Notes: a model not told the origin generated them from the sequence alone. DNA of 64,000 bases from JAZKHE01 sp040385525 (GCA_040385525.1 JAZKHE010000003.1:52492-116491); one strand, 5' to 3'. Positions 8,605 through 17,077 are shown, counted from the first letter of the stretch. Translations and numbers: made by a program.

Positions 8605-9717
8605 TCAATACTCAATAAAATAAAAATACGCAATTTTTAGTTTGTTATCGCTGTCGTATCTCAATATAAACGCATCGTGTAGCGTAACCTTTTTATTTTC
8701 GTTTTTAACTACTACAACATAACGGTTGGATTCGTTTGTTACTGTGCTTCTTGAAATTGCTTTTGAAACAATTGTATGTTGTTTATGCTGCCCAGCAAAT
8801 TCTGTCATTTCTTTTATAGTAGCAGAAATCATTTCTCTCGATTTTTGAAATTGCAAACTGGGGTGCAATAAATCATAAAAGGCATCTGCTTTGCTGGTGT
8901 CGATATTTGCATAAAAATCGTTTAGCAATTTTTCAGTTTCATTAATTACTTCATTATTATTTAAATCATGGTTTTCGCTTACTTGATAAAACGTTATATA
9001 AAACGTTCCATCGCTGCGCATACTTACAATTGTATTTAAAACAATATCTTTTTTAGTACCTTTTAATTGCAAAGCGGTGTAGCAAAAACTTTCGTTTTTA
9101 CCATAGTAATTTAGAACAGAACATGTATCTAAAAATACTACAGATTTAAGTTCTCCAATGGTTTCGTTAATTTGATTTGTAGCAGTTTTAAAAGACTCTA
9201 AGGTGTATGTTTCTCGCATTTCTGGTTCGAATAACGAATATGCTTTTTCAATATTATTTTCTGCTATTTTTTTTGCAAATATTTCTGAAACTTTTGTTGC
9301 ACCATAGCTTACAAAATAATCATCATGATTACCTAAAACAACTGTAAAAATATAGCCAGCTAATTTGTATTGTTTGTTTTCTAAAACAATAATTAGTTTT
9401 TCTTTAATTAGTGCTTTTTCGTGATACGAATCAAACTCTAATTGATAGAATTTTTTTGGTTCAGATTTTGAAGTTCTATACGTGCTATCAACTCTTCTTA
9501 AAAAAGTTTGTCCCCCAAACTTTTCTTCATTTTTTTTAATGGCATCAATAATTTCTTTTGAGTCAGATTTTGCCCAAATTAATGAAGAAATATCGTCAAC
9601 CTTTTTTTTATTGATAGATGAATAAAATTTTTGAACCAGTTCGGGCACAGATTTTTGTGCGTAGCTATTTAAAAATAAAGAGACTAAAAGTAAAGTGCCT
9701 ATGTATTTGATTTTCAT
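8605..9717 (-). CDS. Secreted protein with repeated NTF2/DUF-like domains
   Basis: About 370 residues. The start at 9715-9717 gives a clear signal peptide (MKIKYIGTLLLVSLFLNSYAQ); the nine residues upstream spoil it. The mature part looks like three consecutive domains of about 110 residues. Each opens with a helix such as VQKFYSSIN, KIAENNIEKAYSLF or NDFYANIDTSKADAFYDLL and continues into beta strands, as in NTF2-like or DUF4019/DUF3887 proteins. That is a structural guess. It is probably periplasmic. The last 25 bases of the gene, including the stop, are duplicated exactly at 7701-7725 beyond a cassette. Confidence 0.65.
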   Translation of the reverse strand: MKIKYIGTLLLVSLFLNSYAQKSVPELVQKFYSSINKKKVDDISSLIWAKSDSKEIIDAIKKNEEKFGGQTFLRRVDSTYRTSKSEPKKFYQLEFDSYHEKALIKEKLIIVLENKQYKLAGYIFTVVLGNHDDYFVSYGATKVSEIFAKKIAENNIEKAYSLFEPEMRETYTLESFKTATNQINETIGELKSVVFLDTCSVLNYYGKNESFCYTALQLKGTKKDIVLNTIVSMRSDGTFYITFYQVSENHDLNNNEVINETEKLLNDFYANIDTSKADAFYDLLHPSLQFQKSREMISATIKEMTEFAGQHKQHTIVSKAISRSTVTNESNRYVVVVKNENKKVTLHDAFILRYDSDNKLKIAYFYFIEY

Positions 9718-9762
9718 GCTAATGAAATTTAATAATGCAAACAAAAATAAGCATTAAAAAGC

Positions 9763-9792
9763 AAAAAGCTGTTGTAATTACAACAGCTTTTT
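9763..9792 (-). terminator. Terminator after the PspC gene
   Basis: A perfect 30-base palindrome, AAAAAGCTGTTG and its complement around the TAATTA centre, with A/T runs at both ends. It sits between the PspC stop (9813) and the next start (9717), so it should end the PadR-PspC transcript. Confidence 0.8.
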
Positions 9793-9812
9793 GAAGAAGA
9801 TTTAAGAATTGA

Positions 9813-11414
9813 TTATTTCAAGTTGGTTAAATTATCGCAGTCAACGCAGTTTAAGCCACGTTCTGTCATAACCCATCTTCGGTTTGGCATGTCGCCGTCC
9901 CAAGTGTTTTGTAAGTTATCTACATCGTGCAAAATTTGTTCCATTCCTTTTTCAAGCAAAATTTGTTGCCCAACAGGAATTTTAATTTTAATTTTTAAAT
10001 TTTGCACTCTCCATTTATCTTCTTTGTTTAAAGAAAATCTGGGTTCAAACGTTAGTATAGAATCTGTTTGTGTGTAATTGTAATTTATGTTTTTAGCTCT
10101 TTCAAACGATTCTTTTCTGTTTTCGCCACGAGCAATTTTTATAATAGCAATTTCTACTCTGTTTGAGTCGTTTTTTACAATATCTAATTGTGCAAATTGA
10201 AACAAGTTACGTGCGTTTTCTCTTAGTTCTTTTATGTCATCATCATCAAGTTCGGTTTGGTAATAAGCATTTTCTAAATTTGTTGTTTTTAAAACAATTT
10301 GCTTATAGGTATTTACATAAGCAACTGATTTTGTAGTTGCTGTTTCCTTAAAATTATTGGCTAAAATAATTGCTGCATAAATGCAAATTAAAAGTCCTGT
10401 AGTCCATAATAATCCTGAAACAATAGAAACTACTTTGTTTTTCTTTTTCAGTTTTAAAATTATTCTAATTCCGCCATAAATCATCATTATTAGTGGCACA
10501 GCAATTAAAAGAAATAAGCCAACTGCTGCTAATAATTTGTGTGATGAACTCACAAAAATTACATCTAAAAACTGACTAATTGTATAATTGCTTTCTACAC
10601 CAAATGATGTGATGTGAATGGAATCGTTTATGCCTAAAAATGAACTGATAAGTGCAATTAATAAAATAATACCAATAACTGTAAATGCAGCGCCAATTAA
10701 TTTAGAAAGTGCTAAAAAGAAATACTGAATTATGTTTCCTAAAGCGGCAAAAAACGATTGTATTCCATTTTTTACTTTGTCTTTAGAATCTGGGTTATCG
10801 TATCTTTTTTTTAAATCATCAAACTCATCTTTAATTGTTTTTTCAATGTTTTTTAGGTTTACTTTTTCGCCTTTCATTTCTAGTTTTTCGGCGGCAGTTT
10901 TAGCTTCAGGAATTATTATCCATAAAATTAAGTATAGTAAAAATCCAAATCCAAAAATAAAGAATGATGCAACTAACGATAATCTTATCCAAAGAGGATC
11001 GATGTTAAAATAGGAAGCAATACCAGAGCAAACTCCACCTAATATTTTTTCGTCAGGATTTCTAAAAATGCGTCTAACTCTGTTCTCGTTATGGACTTCA
11101 TTTTCTTGCTCTTTTTTATCAGAAGAATTGTTTGTTGTTGTAGAGCCATCGTCTTCTCTAAAAACTTCGGGAGCACCTAATATTTCAATAACTTCGGCTA
11201 CATCTTCTGCAACAATAACTTGTTTGCTTGTTTTTAATTTTTGCTGAAATAATTCTGCAATTCTTGCTTCAATATCGCTAATAATTTCGCTTAAAGCGTC
11301 ACTATTTTTTAAGTACGCTTTTATTGCATTTAAGTAATTACTTAAAGTTAGGTAAGCTTCTTCTTCAATATGAAAAACAAGTCCACTTATATTTGCTGTT
11401 ACCGTTTTATTCAT
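9813..11414 (-). CDS. PspC-domain membrane protein
   Basis: 533 residues. The N-terminal domain (about 1-90, starting MNKTVTANISGLVFHIEEE) is a type often found before PspC in Bacteroidota. A PspC domain follows at about 112-172, with RRIFRNPDEKILGGVCSG and a long hydrophobic stretch. More membrane helices lie at about 215-250, 290-315 and 330-355, followed by a C-terminal soluble part. PspC proteins take part in envelope-stress sensing. It lies 5 bases downstream of a PadR regulator gene, so the two form an operon and the membrane protein is probably under PadR control. Confidence 0.88.
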   Translation of the reverse strand: MNKTVTANISGLVFHIEEEAYLTLSNYLNAIKAYLKNSDALSEIISDIEARIAELFQQKLKTSKQVIVAEDVAEVIEILGAPEVFREDDGSTTTNNSSDKKEQENEVHNENRVRRIFRNPDEKILGGVCSGIASYFNIDPLWIRLSLVASFFIFGFGFLLYLILWIIIPEAKTAAEKLEMKGEKVNLKNIEKTIKDEFDDLKKRYDNPDSKDKVKNGIQSFFAALGNIIQYFFLALSKLIGAAFTVIGIILLIALISSFLGINDSIHITSFGVESNYTISQFLDVIFVSSSHKLLAAVGLFLLIAVPLIMMIYGGIRIILKLKKKNKVVSIVSGLLWTTGLLICIYAAIILANNFKETATTKSVAYVNTYKQIVLKTTNLENAYYQTELDDDDIKELRENARNLFQFAQLDIVKNDSNRVEIAIIKIARGENRKESFERAKNINYNYTQTDSILTFEPRFSLNKEDKWRVQNLKIKIKIPVGQQILLEKGMEQILHDVDNLQNTWDGDMPNRRWVMTERGLNCVDCDNLTNLK

Positions 11415-11419
11415 TTTAA

Positions 11420-11749
11420 TTATTTTTTAGATAGTAGTTGATTTACAGATTTTACTAATTCGTTCCAGGTAATTTTTAACTCGTTTAAAAAGTTATCGCC
11501 CTTTTCGGTTAGTTTATAATATTTGCGTGGCGGACCAGAAGTAGATTCCTCCCAACGATAACTTAACAGTTCTTCGTTTTTTAAACGGGTAAGCATTGGG
11601 TATAATGTGCCTTCCACAACAATTAGTTTTGCGTCTTTCATTTGTGATATAATTTCAGAAGGATACGCATCGCCTTTTTCGAGTATGGAAAGAATACAAA
11701 ATTCCAATATTCCCTTTCTCATTTGAGCTTTATTGTTTTCTATATTCAT
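11420..11749 (-). CDS. PadR-family transcriptional regulator
   Basis: 109 residues, the short PadR type. The winged helix spans about 12-85, with LEFCILSILEKGDAYPSEI, EGTLYPMLTRLKNEELL and the wing SGPPRKYYKLTEKG. A C-terminal dimerisation helix follows. PadR proteins are usually repressors of their own operon and of an adjacent membrane or efflux gene. Here the downstream gene is a PspC protein at 5 bases distance. The start at 11747-11749 is supported by a promoter and paired ATAGTAC motifs just upstream. Confidence 0.92.
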   Translation of the reverse strand: MNIENNKAQMRKGILEFCILSILEKGDAYPSEIISQMKDAKLIVVEGTLYPMLTRLKNEELLSYRWEESTSGPPRKYYKLTEKGDNFLNELKITWNELVKSVNQLLSKK

Positions 11750-11768
11750 TGTTTAATTTTTAACACCA

Positions 11769-11809
11769 CAAAACTATGTTAAATTATAGTACCTTGCAAT
11801 ACATAGTAC
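11769..11809 (-). promoter_or_regulatory. PadR-PspC promoter with a likely PadR operator
   Basis: On the minus strand, TTG (complement of 11797-11799), a 20-base spacer and TAGTTTTG (complement of 11769-11776) fit the Bacteroidota -33/-7 promoter. Two ATAGTAC motifs 17 bases apart (11786-11792 and 11803-11809 on the plus strand) flank the -33 region, and GTAC is itself palindromic. This spacing suits a dimeric winged-helix repressor, so autoregulation by PadR is inferred. Confidence 0.6.
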
Positions 11810-11961
11810 TAAATTATTTTATAAGTATTTGAAAATCAGGTAATAAAAATTTTATAGAATTGAATTTTTTAGCGAATTAACATTAATTAGACTATATATT
11901 TATGAAGATGATATACGTTGAGCGGTATTTAATTGTACTTTTGCGCTCTAATTTTTAGACT

Positions 11962-12744
11962 ATGTTTGATTACGCTGCCCTTTTTACCTCTCAGGGATTT
12001 GTTAGTTTGGTTACCTTAACTGCACTCGAAATTATTTTAGGTATTGATAACATTATTTTTATCTCAATAGTTTCTACTAAACTACCTAAACCATTACAAA
12101 AACGTGCACGTAGAATTGGTTTATCGTTAGCCTTAATTATGCGTGTTTGCTTGCTATTTGCTATTTCGTGGATTGCAGGTTTAAAACATCCTATGTTTTA
12201 TATAGTTGATTTTGGTGTTACTGGACGCGATTTAATTTTATTTGCAGGTGGTGTATTTTTATTAATTAAAACCATACTAGAAATAGTTGAAAAAATTCAA
12301 CACAAAGAAGCTTCATCAAAAGAATATGGTTTGTTGACTTTAAAAGCTGCCATTATTCAAATTGTGTTTTTAGATATTGTTTTTTCTTTCGATTCTATTT
12401 TAACAGCTGTTGGTTTAGTAAGCAATGTGTTTTTAATGATTTTAGCAGTTGTTATTGCCATGATTATTATGCTTGTGTTTGCTGATAAAGTGAGCGATTT
12501 TATAAACAGACATCCAACCGTAAAAATGTTAGCGCTTGCCTTTTTAGTGGTTATTGGTTTGGTTTTAACTTTAGAAGCTTTACACTTCCATATTGAAAAA
12601 GCATTTATTTATTCTGCATTAGCGTTTTCGTTAATAGTAGAATTATTAAATATGGCTTATAGAAGTCAAGGACACAAAAAAGGAAATTTGCACCACAAAA
12701 AAGAGCAAGAAATTTATAGTAAAGAAAAGGAAGAAGAAGCTTAA
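11962..12744 (+). CDS. TerC-family integral membrane protein
   Basis: 260 residues with about seven membrane helices. The hallmarks LEIILGIDNIIFISI near the N-terminus and the matching IVFLDIVFSFDSILTAVG later are the two acidic repeats of TerC/YgdQ-type proteins. Members are linked to metal-ion (Mn) export or tellurite resistance; the transported ion is not readable. A TACTTTTG -7-like element lies at 11936-11943. The last codon and stop (GCT TAA) lie inside a 57-base duplicated sequence from the convergent TIGR02757 gene, so the two genes probably once met tail to tail here. Confidence 0.9.
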   Translation: MFDYAALFTSQGFVSLVTLTALEIILGIDNIIFISIVSTKLPKPLQKRARRIGLSLALIMRVCLLFAISWIAGLKHPMFYIVDFGVTGRDLILFAGGVFLLIKTILEIVEKIQHKEASSKEYGLLTLKAAIIQIVFLDIVFSFDSILTAVGLVSNVFLMILAVVIAMIIMLVFADKVSDFINRHPTVKMLALAFLVVIGLVLTLEALHFHIEKAFIYSALAFSLIVELLNMAYRSQGHKKGNLHHKKEQEIYSKEKEEEA

Positions 12745-12794
12745 ATTTCTTTGTAAACACCTAAACCAAATAAGGCGAAATCGTATTTTACTGG
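12738..12794 (-). pseudogene. 3'-terminal fragment of a TIGR02757 gene
   Basis: Read on the minus strand, this gives PVKYDFALFGLGVYKEI and stop, identical in protein to the end of the intact gene at 13540-14334. It differs from 13537-13593 at 5 of 57 bases, all synonymous (codons for Phe, Leu, Leu, Gly). No upstream coding part remains. It lies 799 bases from the intact copy, with a kinase-like gene between. Confidence 0.88.
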
Positions 12795-12831
12795 GTAGCA
12801 ATTTTTACTTTGCAATAATTGTGTTATTTAA

Positions 12832-13473
12832 TCAATCCACATAGAACTCTTCTGTGATAAAAAAAACTGTATCAATAAAGTGTAATACTCCGTCTTTAGT
12901 TAAAACATTTTCATCGTGTAAGTCTTCTAAAATTATTCCTAATTTAGGATGGAAATAATCATTATTCTTACTATTTAAAAAACCATTTTGAAATAAAAAT
13001 TCTTTAACGGTTTGTTATTCTGTTTTAGTTGTTGCTTTAACAAATGGTTGTTTTACAACAGCATAAATAGTTTTGTTTTCTTCCCAAAAACCAACTAAAG
13101 TATAGGCTGTATCAGGAAAGAAAAAATTGTGGAGTAATAAATTATTTAGATAATCTTGCCAAGAAGTATAGAATATACCATCGTTTAGTTTGATTACATT
13201 TTTGGAGTCATTTAAAAAAACCCTTTGTTCGGCTCCTTCGCTAACATAGTTTGAAATGTCTATGTTTTTTACCCATAAATTGTTTTGTACAATAAAATCT
13301 TTTAAGATCTCTGTTTCTTGTTTTTTGAAGTGCTTTTGGATTTTAGCCATTTCACTTGTTCCAGCGCTTCTCTTAAGGTAACTGGAGATTGTTTGGATAA
13401 TTGCTCCATTGCTAACTTTGCTCGTTCCTGAAATGATATTGCGTAACTCATTTTTCATTAATTTGTAAATCAA
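12832..13473 (-). pseudogene. Protein-kinase-like gene interrupted by an in-frame stop
   Basis: The ATG at 13473 opens a frame that meets TAA at 13015-13017 after 152 residues. It then continues in the same frame for 60 more codons to TGA at 12832-12834. The N-terminal part has a glycine-loop-like GAEQRVF and a lysine in NVIKLND. The part after the stop has LEDLHDENVL and FIDTVF, which resemble the catalytic loop and metal-binding Asp of protein-kinase folds (polyvalent or toxin-like kinases). The two halves together make one kinase-like domain, so the stop probably kills the gene unless it is read through. It lies inside the cassette between intact TIGR02757 and its duplicated 3' end. Confidence 0.72.
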
Positions 13474-13539
13474 AGTTACGATTTATTGAATAAATATCAA
13501 AATGAAGCTTTTTGTACTATAAATTTATTATTATACAGC

Positions 13540-14334
13540 TTAAATTTCTTTGTAAACGCCCAAACCAAAAAGGGCAAAATCGTATTTTACTGGATCATAT
13601 TTATCTATTAATCGTAGGTTAACTGTTAGTTCTTCCGCTGCTTTCCAATCGTTTTGAGTACGTTGTAATAAACCTAATTTACGTGCAACTGTTCCCGAAT
13701 GTACATCTAACGGACAAACCAATTGCGAAGGTTTTAAATTTTTCCAAATTCCAAAATCAACTTTGTTTTTATCGTTGCGCACCATCCAACGCAAATACAT
13801 ATTAATTCGTTTTGCTGCTGAATTTTCATCAGGATTAGAAATGTGTTTTAAAGTTCTGCCAGGAGCATTTTTTATAAAATGATTTCTAAAATTTACTATT
13901 TGTTGCTGCGTGTTTACTGAATTATCGGGCAGTAGAAAATAATGTTCTAAACTATCTTTTTTAGTATATAATCGTTTTAATGATTCAATAAAAAATAAAA
14001 TATCGGTGCCATTAAAAGTGCGATGTACAAAAGTGGATATTTTTTTTAAGTCGGTTTTTTTGTGATTTAAAATAAAATCGTGAGGCGCATCATCCATCCA
14101 ATCCATCAATTTGTTGGCGTTGTTTAAAATAGTTTTGCGTTGTCCCCAAGCAATGATAGCCGCTAAAAAGCCAGCAATTTCAATATCTTGTTTTTTGGTG
14201 TAGCGATGCGGAATACTAATAGGATCTTCTTCAATAAAACTAGTTTGGTTGTATTGAAAAACTTTTTCATCTAAAAAGTCTTTTAGTTCTTTTGATATTT
14301 TTGAATTGATGATATGTTCAGTTTTTAAAGGCAT
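13540..14334 (-). CDS. TIGR02757 (DUF2400) family protein
   Basis: 264 residues. The segments MYLRWMVRNDKNKVDFGIW and PLDVHSGTVARKLGLL are diagnostic of the TIGR02757 family, a conserved Bacteroidota protein of unknown role with a helix-hairpin-helix/DNA-glycosylase-like core. The catalytic activity is not established. The gene is intact. Its final 57 bases recur at 12738-12794 with synonymous changes only, so either this copy or the fragment came from a related genome. Confidence 0.9.
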   Translation of the reverse strand: MPLKTEHIINSKISKELKDFLDEKVFQYNQTSFIEEDPISIPHRYTKKQDIEIAGFLAAIIAWGQRKTILNNANKLMDWMDDAPHDFILNHKKTDLKKISTFVHRTFNGTDILFFIESLKRLYTKKDSLEHYFLLPDNSVNTQQQIVNFRNHFIKNAPGRTLKHISNPDENSAAKRINMYLRWMVRNDKNKVDFGIWKNLKPSQLVCPLDVHSGTVARKLGLLQRTQNDWKAAEELTVNLRLIDKYDPVKYDFALFGLGVYKEI

Positions 14335-14350
14335 TAGTGATTATTTTTTT

Positions 14351-14377
14351 AGATTCTTCACTGCGTTCAGAATGACA
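14351..14377 (-). repeat. Dispersed TGTCATTCTGAAC-type element
   Basis: On the minus strand it reads TGTCATTCTGAACGCAG followed by TGAAGAATCT. It is one of six related copies in intergenic DNA of this window. Confidence 0.65.
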
Positions 14378-14448
14378 AAACTCATAACTTATATTTCACA
14401 ACTCATAATTCACAACTAACTAATTCACAACTAACTAATTCACACCGT
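14378..14448. repeat. Low-complexity tract downstream of the Bro-N gene
   Basis: Imperfect units of CATAACTCATAATTCACAAC and CTAACTAATTCACAA. A related tract in the same orientation lies on the other side of the gene at 15292-15342. Confidence 0.6.
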
Positions 14449-15291
14449 TTACTTTTTATTTTTTTTAGTAGTTAATTGTTTAGTCTTTTTTTCTTCGGGT
14501 AAATAATTTTTTGTTGATATTACTTTTTTTCCTGTTCTACTTTCTAACTCACGTCTTGCATTACCAGCAACTGCGCCACCTTGCTTTGCAACTTTTTGGT
14601 TTTCAACAAATCCTTTAGGGTTTTGAGTTTTTACAATTTCGGTTGTTGATGCCTCGCCAAGCATAGAAAAAATAAGTTCAAGGTCGTTCATGTGGTCTCT
14701 TAAATTTTGATTTTTTAAACCCTTTACTTTTTTATATTCTATTGGAGTTAAACCAAAAGTTGCTTTCGATATTTCGGCTGTTAATATTGCGTACTCTTTT
14801 TGCTCTTTTACACCTCTATTTTTCCATTCTTCGGTTAATTCCTCACGTATGGCAATGCTACGCATACGTTTTTCAATCCATTCATCAGAGTAGCCTTTTA
14901 ATTTATAAAGCTCTCTTGTGCGTTGAGTTGCTAATTCAGGATTTTCTATTTCATCTAATCTATCAGAACCAACTTGTGCTAACCAAAGTTTAAATGGTTC
15001 TGCTTTTGGAGATGGAATTGATTGTATAATGCGTAAAAGACCTTTTGTATTTGCAGCTTGTACCTTGCGTCTTCTACCATCTGCCGCCTCCATTTCAACT
15101 AGGGGACAAATTGTCCCCCAGTTGGAATTTAACTGAGGGTCGCGTTTTTTCATTTTTTTAATGTAGTCTTTAACGTCAATAGTATCCGTTAAAATCTCTA
15201 CAATATCTTGAACAGAAAAATACCATTTTTGCTCTAATTCATTCCAAACAGAGCGTATTTGTTTGCTTTCAAATAATTTAATTCCACTCAT
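14449..15291 (-). CDS. Bro-N/antirepressor-like DNA-binding protein
   Basis: 280 residues. The N-terminal part (about 1-115) begins IKLFESKQIRSVWNELEQKW, then YFSVQDIVEILTDT, and ends in KAEPFKLWLAQVG; these are hallmarks of the Bro-N domain of phage antirepressors. The middle is helical and polar, and the C-terminus is basic (KKTKQLTTKKNKK). Chromosomal single-gene copies are frequent in Bacteroidota and their role is unknown. It sits downstream of aroE, bounded on both sides by low-complexity tracts, and looks like an accessory insertion. Confidence 0.82.
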   Translation of the reverse strand: MSGIKLFESKQIRSVWNELEQKWYFSVQDIVEILTDTIDVKDYIKKMKKRDPQLNSNWGTICPLVEMEAADGRRRKVQAANTKGLLRIIQSIPSPKAEPFKLWLAQVGSDRLDEIENPELATQRTRELYKLKGYSDEWIEKRMRSIAIREELTEEWKNRGVKEQKEYAILTAEISKATFGLTPIEYKKVKGLKNQNLRDHMNDLELIFSMLGEASTTEIVKTQNPKGFVENQKVAKQGGAVAGNARRELESRTGKKVISTKNYLPEEKKTKQLTTKKNKK

Positions 15292-15342
15292 AATTTAAAA
15301 CTTATAACTCTCAACTTATAACTCATCATTCATAACTCAAAA
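15292..15342. repeat. Low-complexity tract between aroE and the Bro-N gene
   Basis: Imperfect repeats of AACTTATAACTC and CATTCATAACTC, similar in composition and orientation to the tract at 14378-14448. Confidence 0.6.
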
Positions 15343-16116
15343 CTATTTTCCGTTCCAAATTTGCCAAGCAGCTTCGGCTTGTTGTTGCAGCATGCTGTAA
15401 CCATTTAGAAGTTGCGCACCGTTTTGTTCTGCTTTTTTTAAAAACTCAGTTTTTTCTGGATTATAAATTAAATCAATTACTAAATGTTGGTTGGTAATTC
15501 CTTCATAAGGAATAGGAGGGAACTCATCAATGTTTGGAAACATTCCGACTGGTGTAGTATTAATCAACAATGCACAAGCTGAAATTATTTCTTTTGTAAG
15601 TTGATTGTAATTTAATTGATTTTCGGTACTAATTTCTTTTTGTGTAACTAACCAAAACGGGATGTTAAAACTTTTTAATACACTTTGTACTGCTTTGCTC
15701 GCGCCACCTGTACCCAATATTAATGCTTTTTGATGTTGTGGTTCTAAAAATGGTTTTATGCTATTTTTAAATCCTGTAACATCGGTATTGTAGCCTTTTA
15801 ATTTAATTACTTCGCCATTTTTGTTACGCGTAATTTTTACAGTATTTACTGCTTTTGTTTCTTGCGCTAGTTCGTCTAACTCATCTAAAAAATCTATAAT
15901 TTTTTCTTTGTAAGGAATGGTTACATTAAAACCAACTAAGTTATCATGACGAGCAATTACATCTGTTATTTCGATTAAATTTTTTAATTCAAAATTTTTG
16001 TACTGCCACTGTTCGCTTATGTTTAGCGTAGTAAACTTATCGGTAAAATAGTTTTTAGAAAAAGAATGGCTTAGCGGATTTCCCACTAAGCCAAGCATTT
16101 TTTTTGGTGATGACAT
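15343..16116 (-). CDS. aroE: Shikimate dehydrogenase
   Basis: 257 residues. The shikimate pocket NPLSHSFSKNYF, the catalytic lysine in NVTIPYKE, the NADP loop LGTGGASKAV and NTTPVGMFP are all present. The enzyme reduces 3-dehydroshikimate to shikimate with NADPH. The start codon overlaps the stop of the DedA gene by one base (TAATG on the coding strand), which couples the two. Confidence 0.95.
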   Translation of the reverse strand: MSSPKKMLGLVGNPLSHSFSKNYFTDKFTTLNISEQWQYKNFELKNLIEITDVIARHDNLVGFNVTIPYKEKIIDFLDELDELAQETKAVNTVKITRNKNGEVIKLKGYNTDVTGFKNSIKPFLEPQHQKALILGTGGASKAVQSVLKSFNIPFWLVTQKEISTENQLNYNQLTKEIISACALLINTTPVGMFPNIDEFPPIPYEGITNQHLVIDLIYNPEKTEFLKKAEQNGAQLLNGYSMLQQQAEAAWQIWNGK

Positions 16117-16745
16117 TATTTTTTAAATTTTGCTTTTGCGTATTCAAACAATATTGGAAGTACAGAAAATGCAATAATTCCTAGACAAACTAAATCAATA
16201 TTTTTTCTAATCCACACCACTTCGCCTAATAAATAACCAGCAGTTGTAAGAGATCCAATCCAAAGAGCTCCACCTAAAATATCAAACGTTACGTATTTTT
16301 TATAATTCATTTCGCCAACACCAGCAGCAAAAGGAACAAATGTTCTAACAAAAGGAACAAAACGAGCCATTATAATTGCTTTAGTTCCATGTTTTTCAAA
16401 AAATGATTGAGCTTTATCGTGGTATTCCATTTTTACTAATGGTTTACCTCTAAACTTTAAGTTAAATACTTTTAAGCCTAGTTTTCGTCCTACCCAATAG
16501 TTTACGTTATCGCCTAATACAGCGGCAATAAAAAGTAAAATTATTAAATACGCCATGTTTAAATAACCCGAACGAGCAAATAAACCAGCCGTAAATAATA
16601 AAGAATCGCCAGGTAAAAAAGGCATAGCCACTAAACCTGTTTCAATAAAAATAACTAAAAATAAAATTACATAAATAAGTGTGCCATAATTTTGAAATAA
16701 CCACTCAAAATCTAAATGTAAAATGTGTTTAAAAAGTTCAATCAT
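16116..16745 (-). CDS. DedA-family membrane protein
   Basis: 209 residues. The motifs PFLPGDSLLFTAG (first half) and ARFVPFVRTFVPFAAG with its conserved arginines (second half) define the DedA/VTT family. Several membrane helices and two re-entrant loops are expected. DedA proteins recycle undecaprenyl phosphate or other lipids across the inner membrane; which lipid is unknown here. The stop overlaps the aroE start by one base, and the rhodanese gene lies 17 bases upstream. Confidence 0.92.
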   Translation of the reverse strand: MIELFKHILHLDFEWLFQNYGTLIYVILFLVIFIETGLVAMPFLPGDSLLFTAGLFARSGYLNMAYLIILLFIAAVLGDNVNYWVGRKLGLKVFNLKFRGKPLVKMEYHDKAQSFFEKHGTKAIIMARFVPFVRTFVPFAAGVGEMNYKKYVTFDILGGALWIGSLTTAGYLLGEVVWIRKNIDLVCLGIIAFSVLPILFEYAKAKFKK

Positions 16746-16762
16746 GTATGCAGAGCGTTAGT

Positions 16763-17077
16763 TTAAAATTTTACGTTATTATCAATTTCTTCGCTCCAAG
16801 CTTTAATTCCACCTTTAACGTTGTATAAGTTGGTGTAACCTTGTCCTGTTAAAGCATTTAATACTGCGCCAGAACGAGCTCCACTTCTGCATTGTAAATA
16901 TACAGGAACATCTTTTTTAATTTCATCTAAGTGATTCATTATTTCTCCCATTGGGATATGTTTACTGCCCGGAATTTGTCCTAATTCGTATTCGTGTGTT
17001 TCTCTTACATCAATTAATTGAAAATTTTCTTTATGATCTATTTTCGATTTTAATTCTTGTACTGTAATCTCATTCAT
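16763..17077 (-). CDS. Single-domain rhodanese-like sulfurtransferase
   Basis: 104 residues, one rhodanese domain. IDVRETHEYELGQIPGSKHI is the typical N-terminal part. The active loop CRSGAR at about 62-67 carries the persulfide cysteine. GlpE/PspE-type proteins carry sulfane sulfur. The neighbour upstream is a phosphosulfolactate synthase, which uses sulfite; a shared sulfur role is possible but only inferred. The operon continues into DedA and aroE. Confidence 0.9.
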   Translation of the reverse strand: MNEITVQELKSKIDHKENFQLIDVRETHEYELGQIPGSKHIPMGEIMNHLDEIKKDVPVYLQCRSGARSGAVLNALTGQGYTNLYNVKGGIKAWSEEIDNNVKF

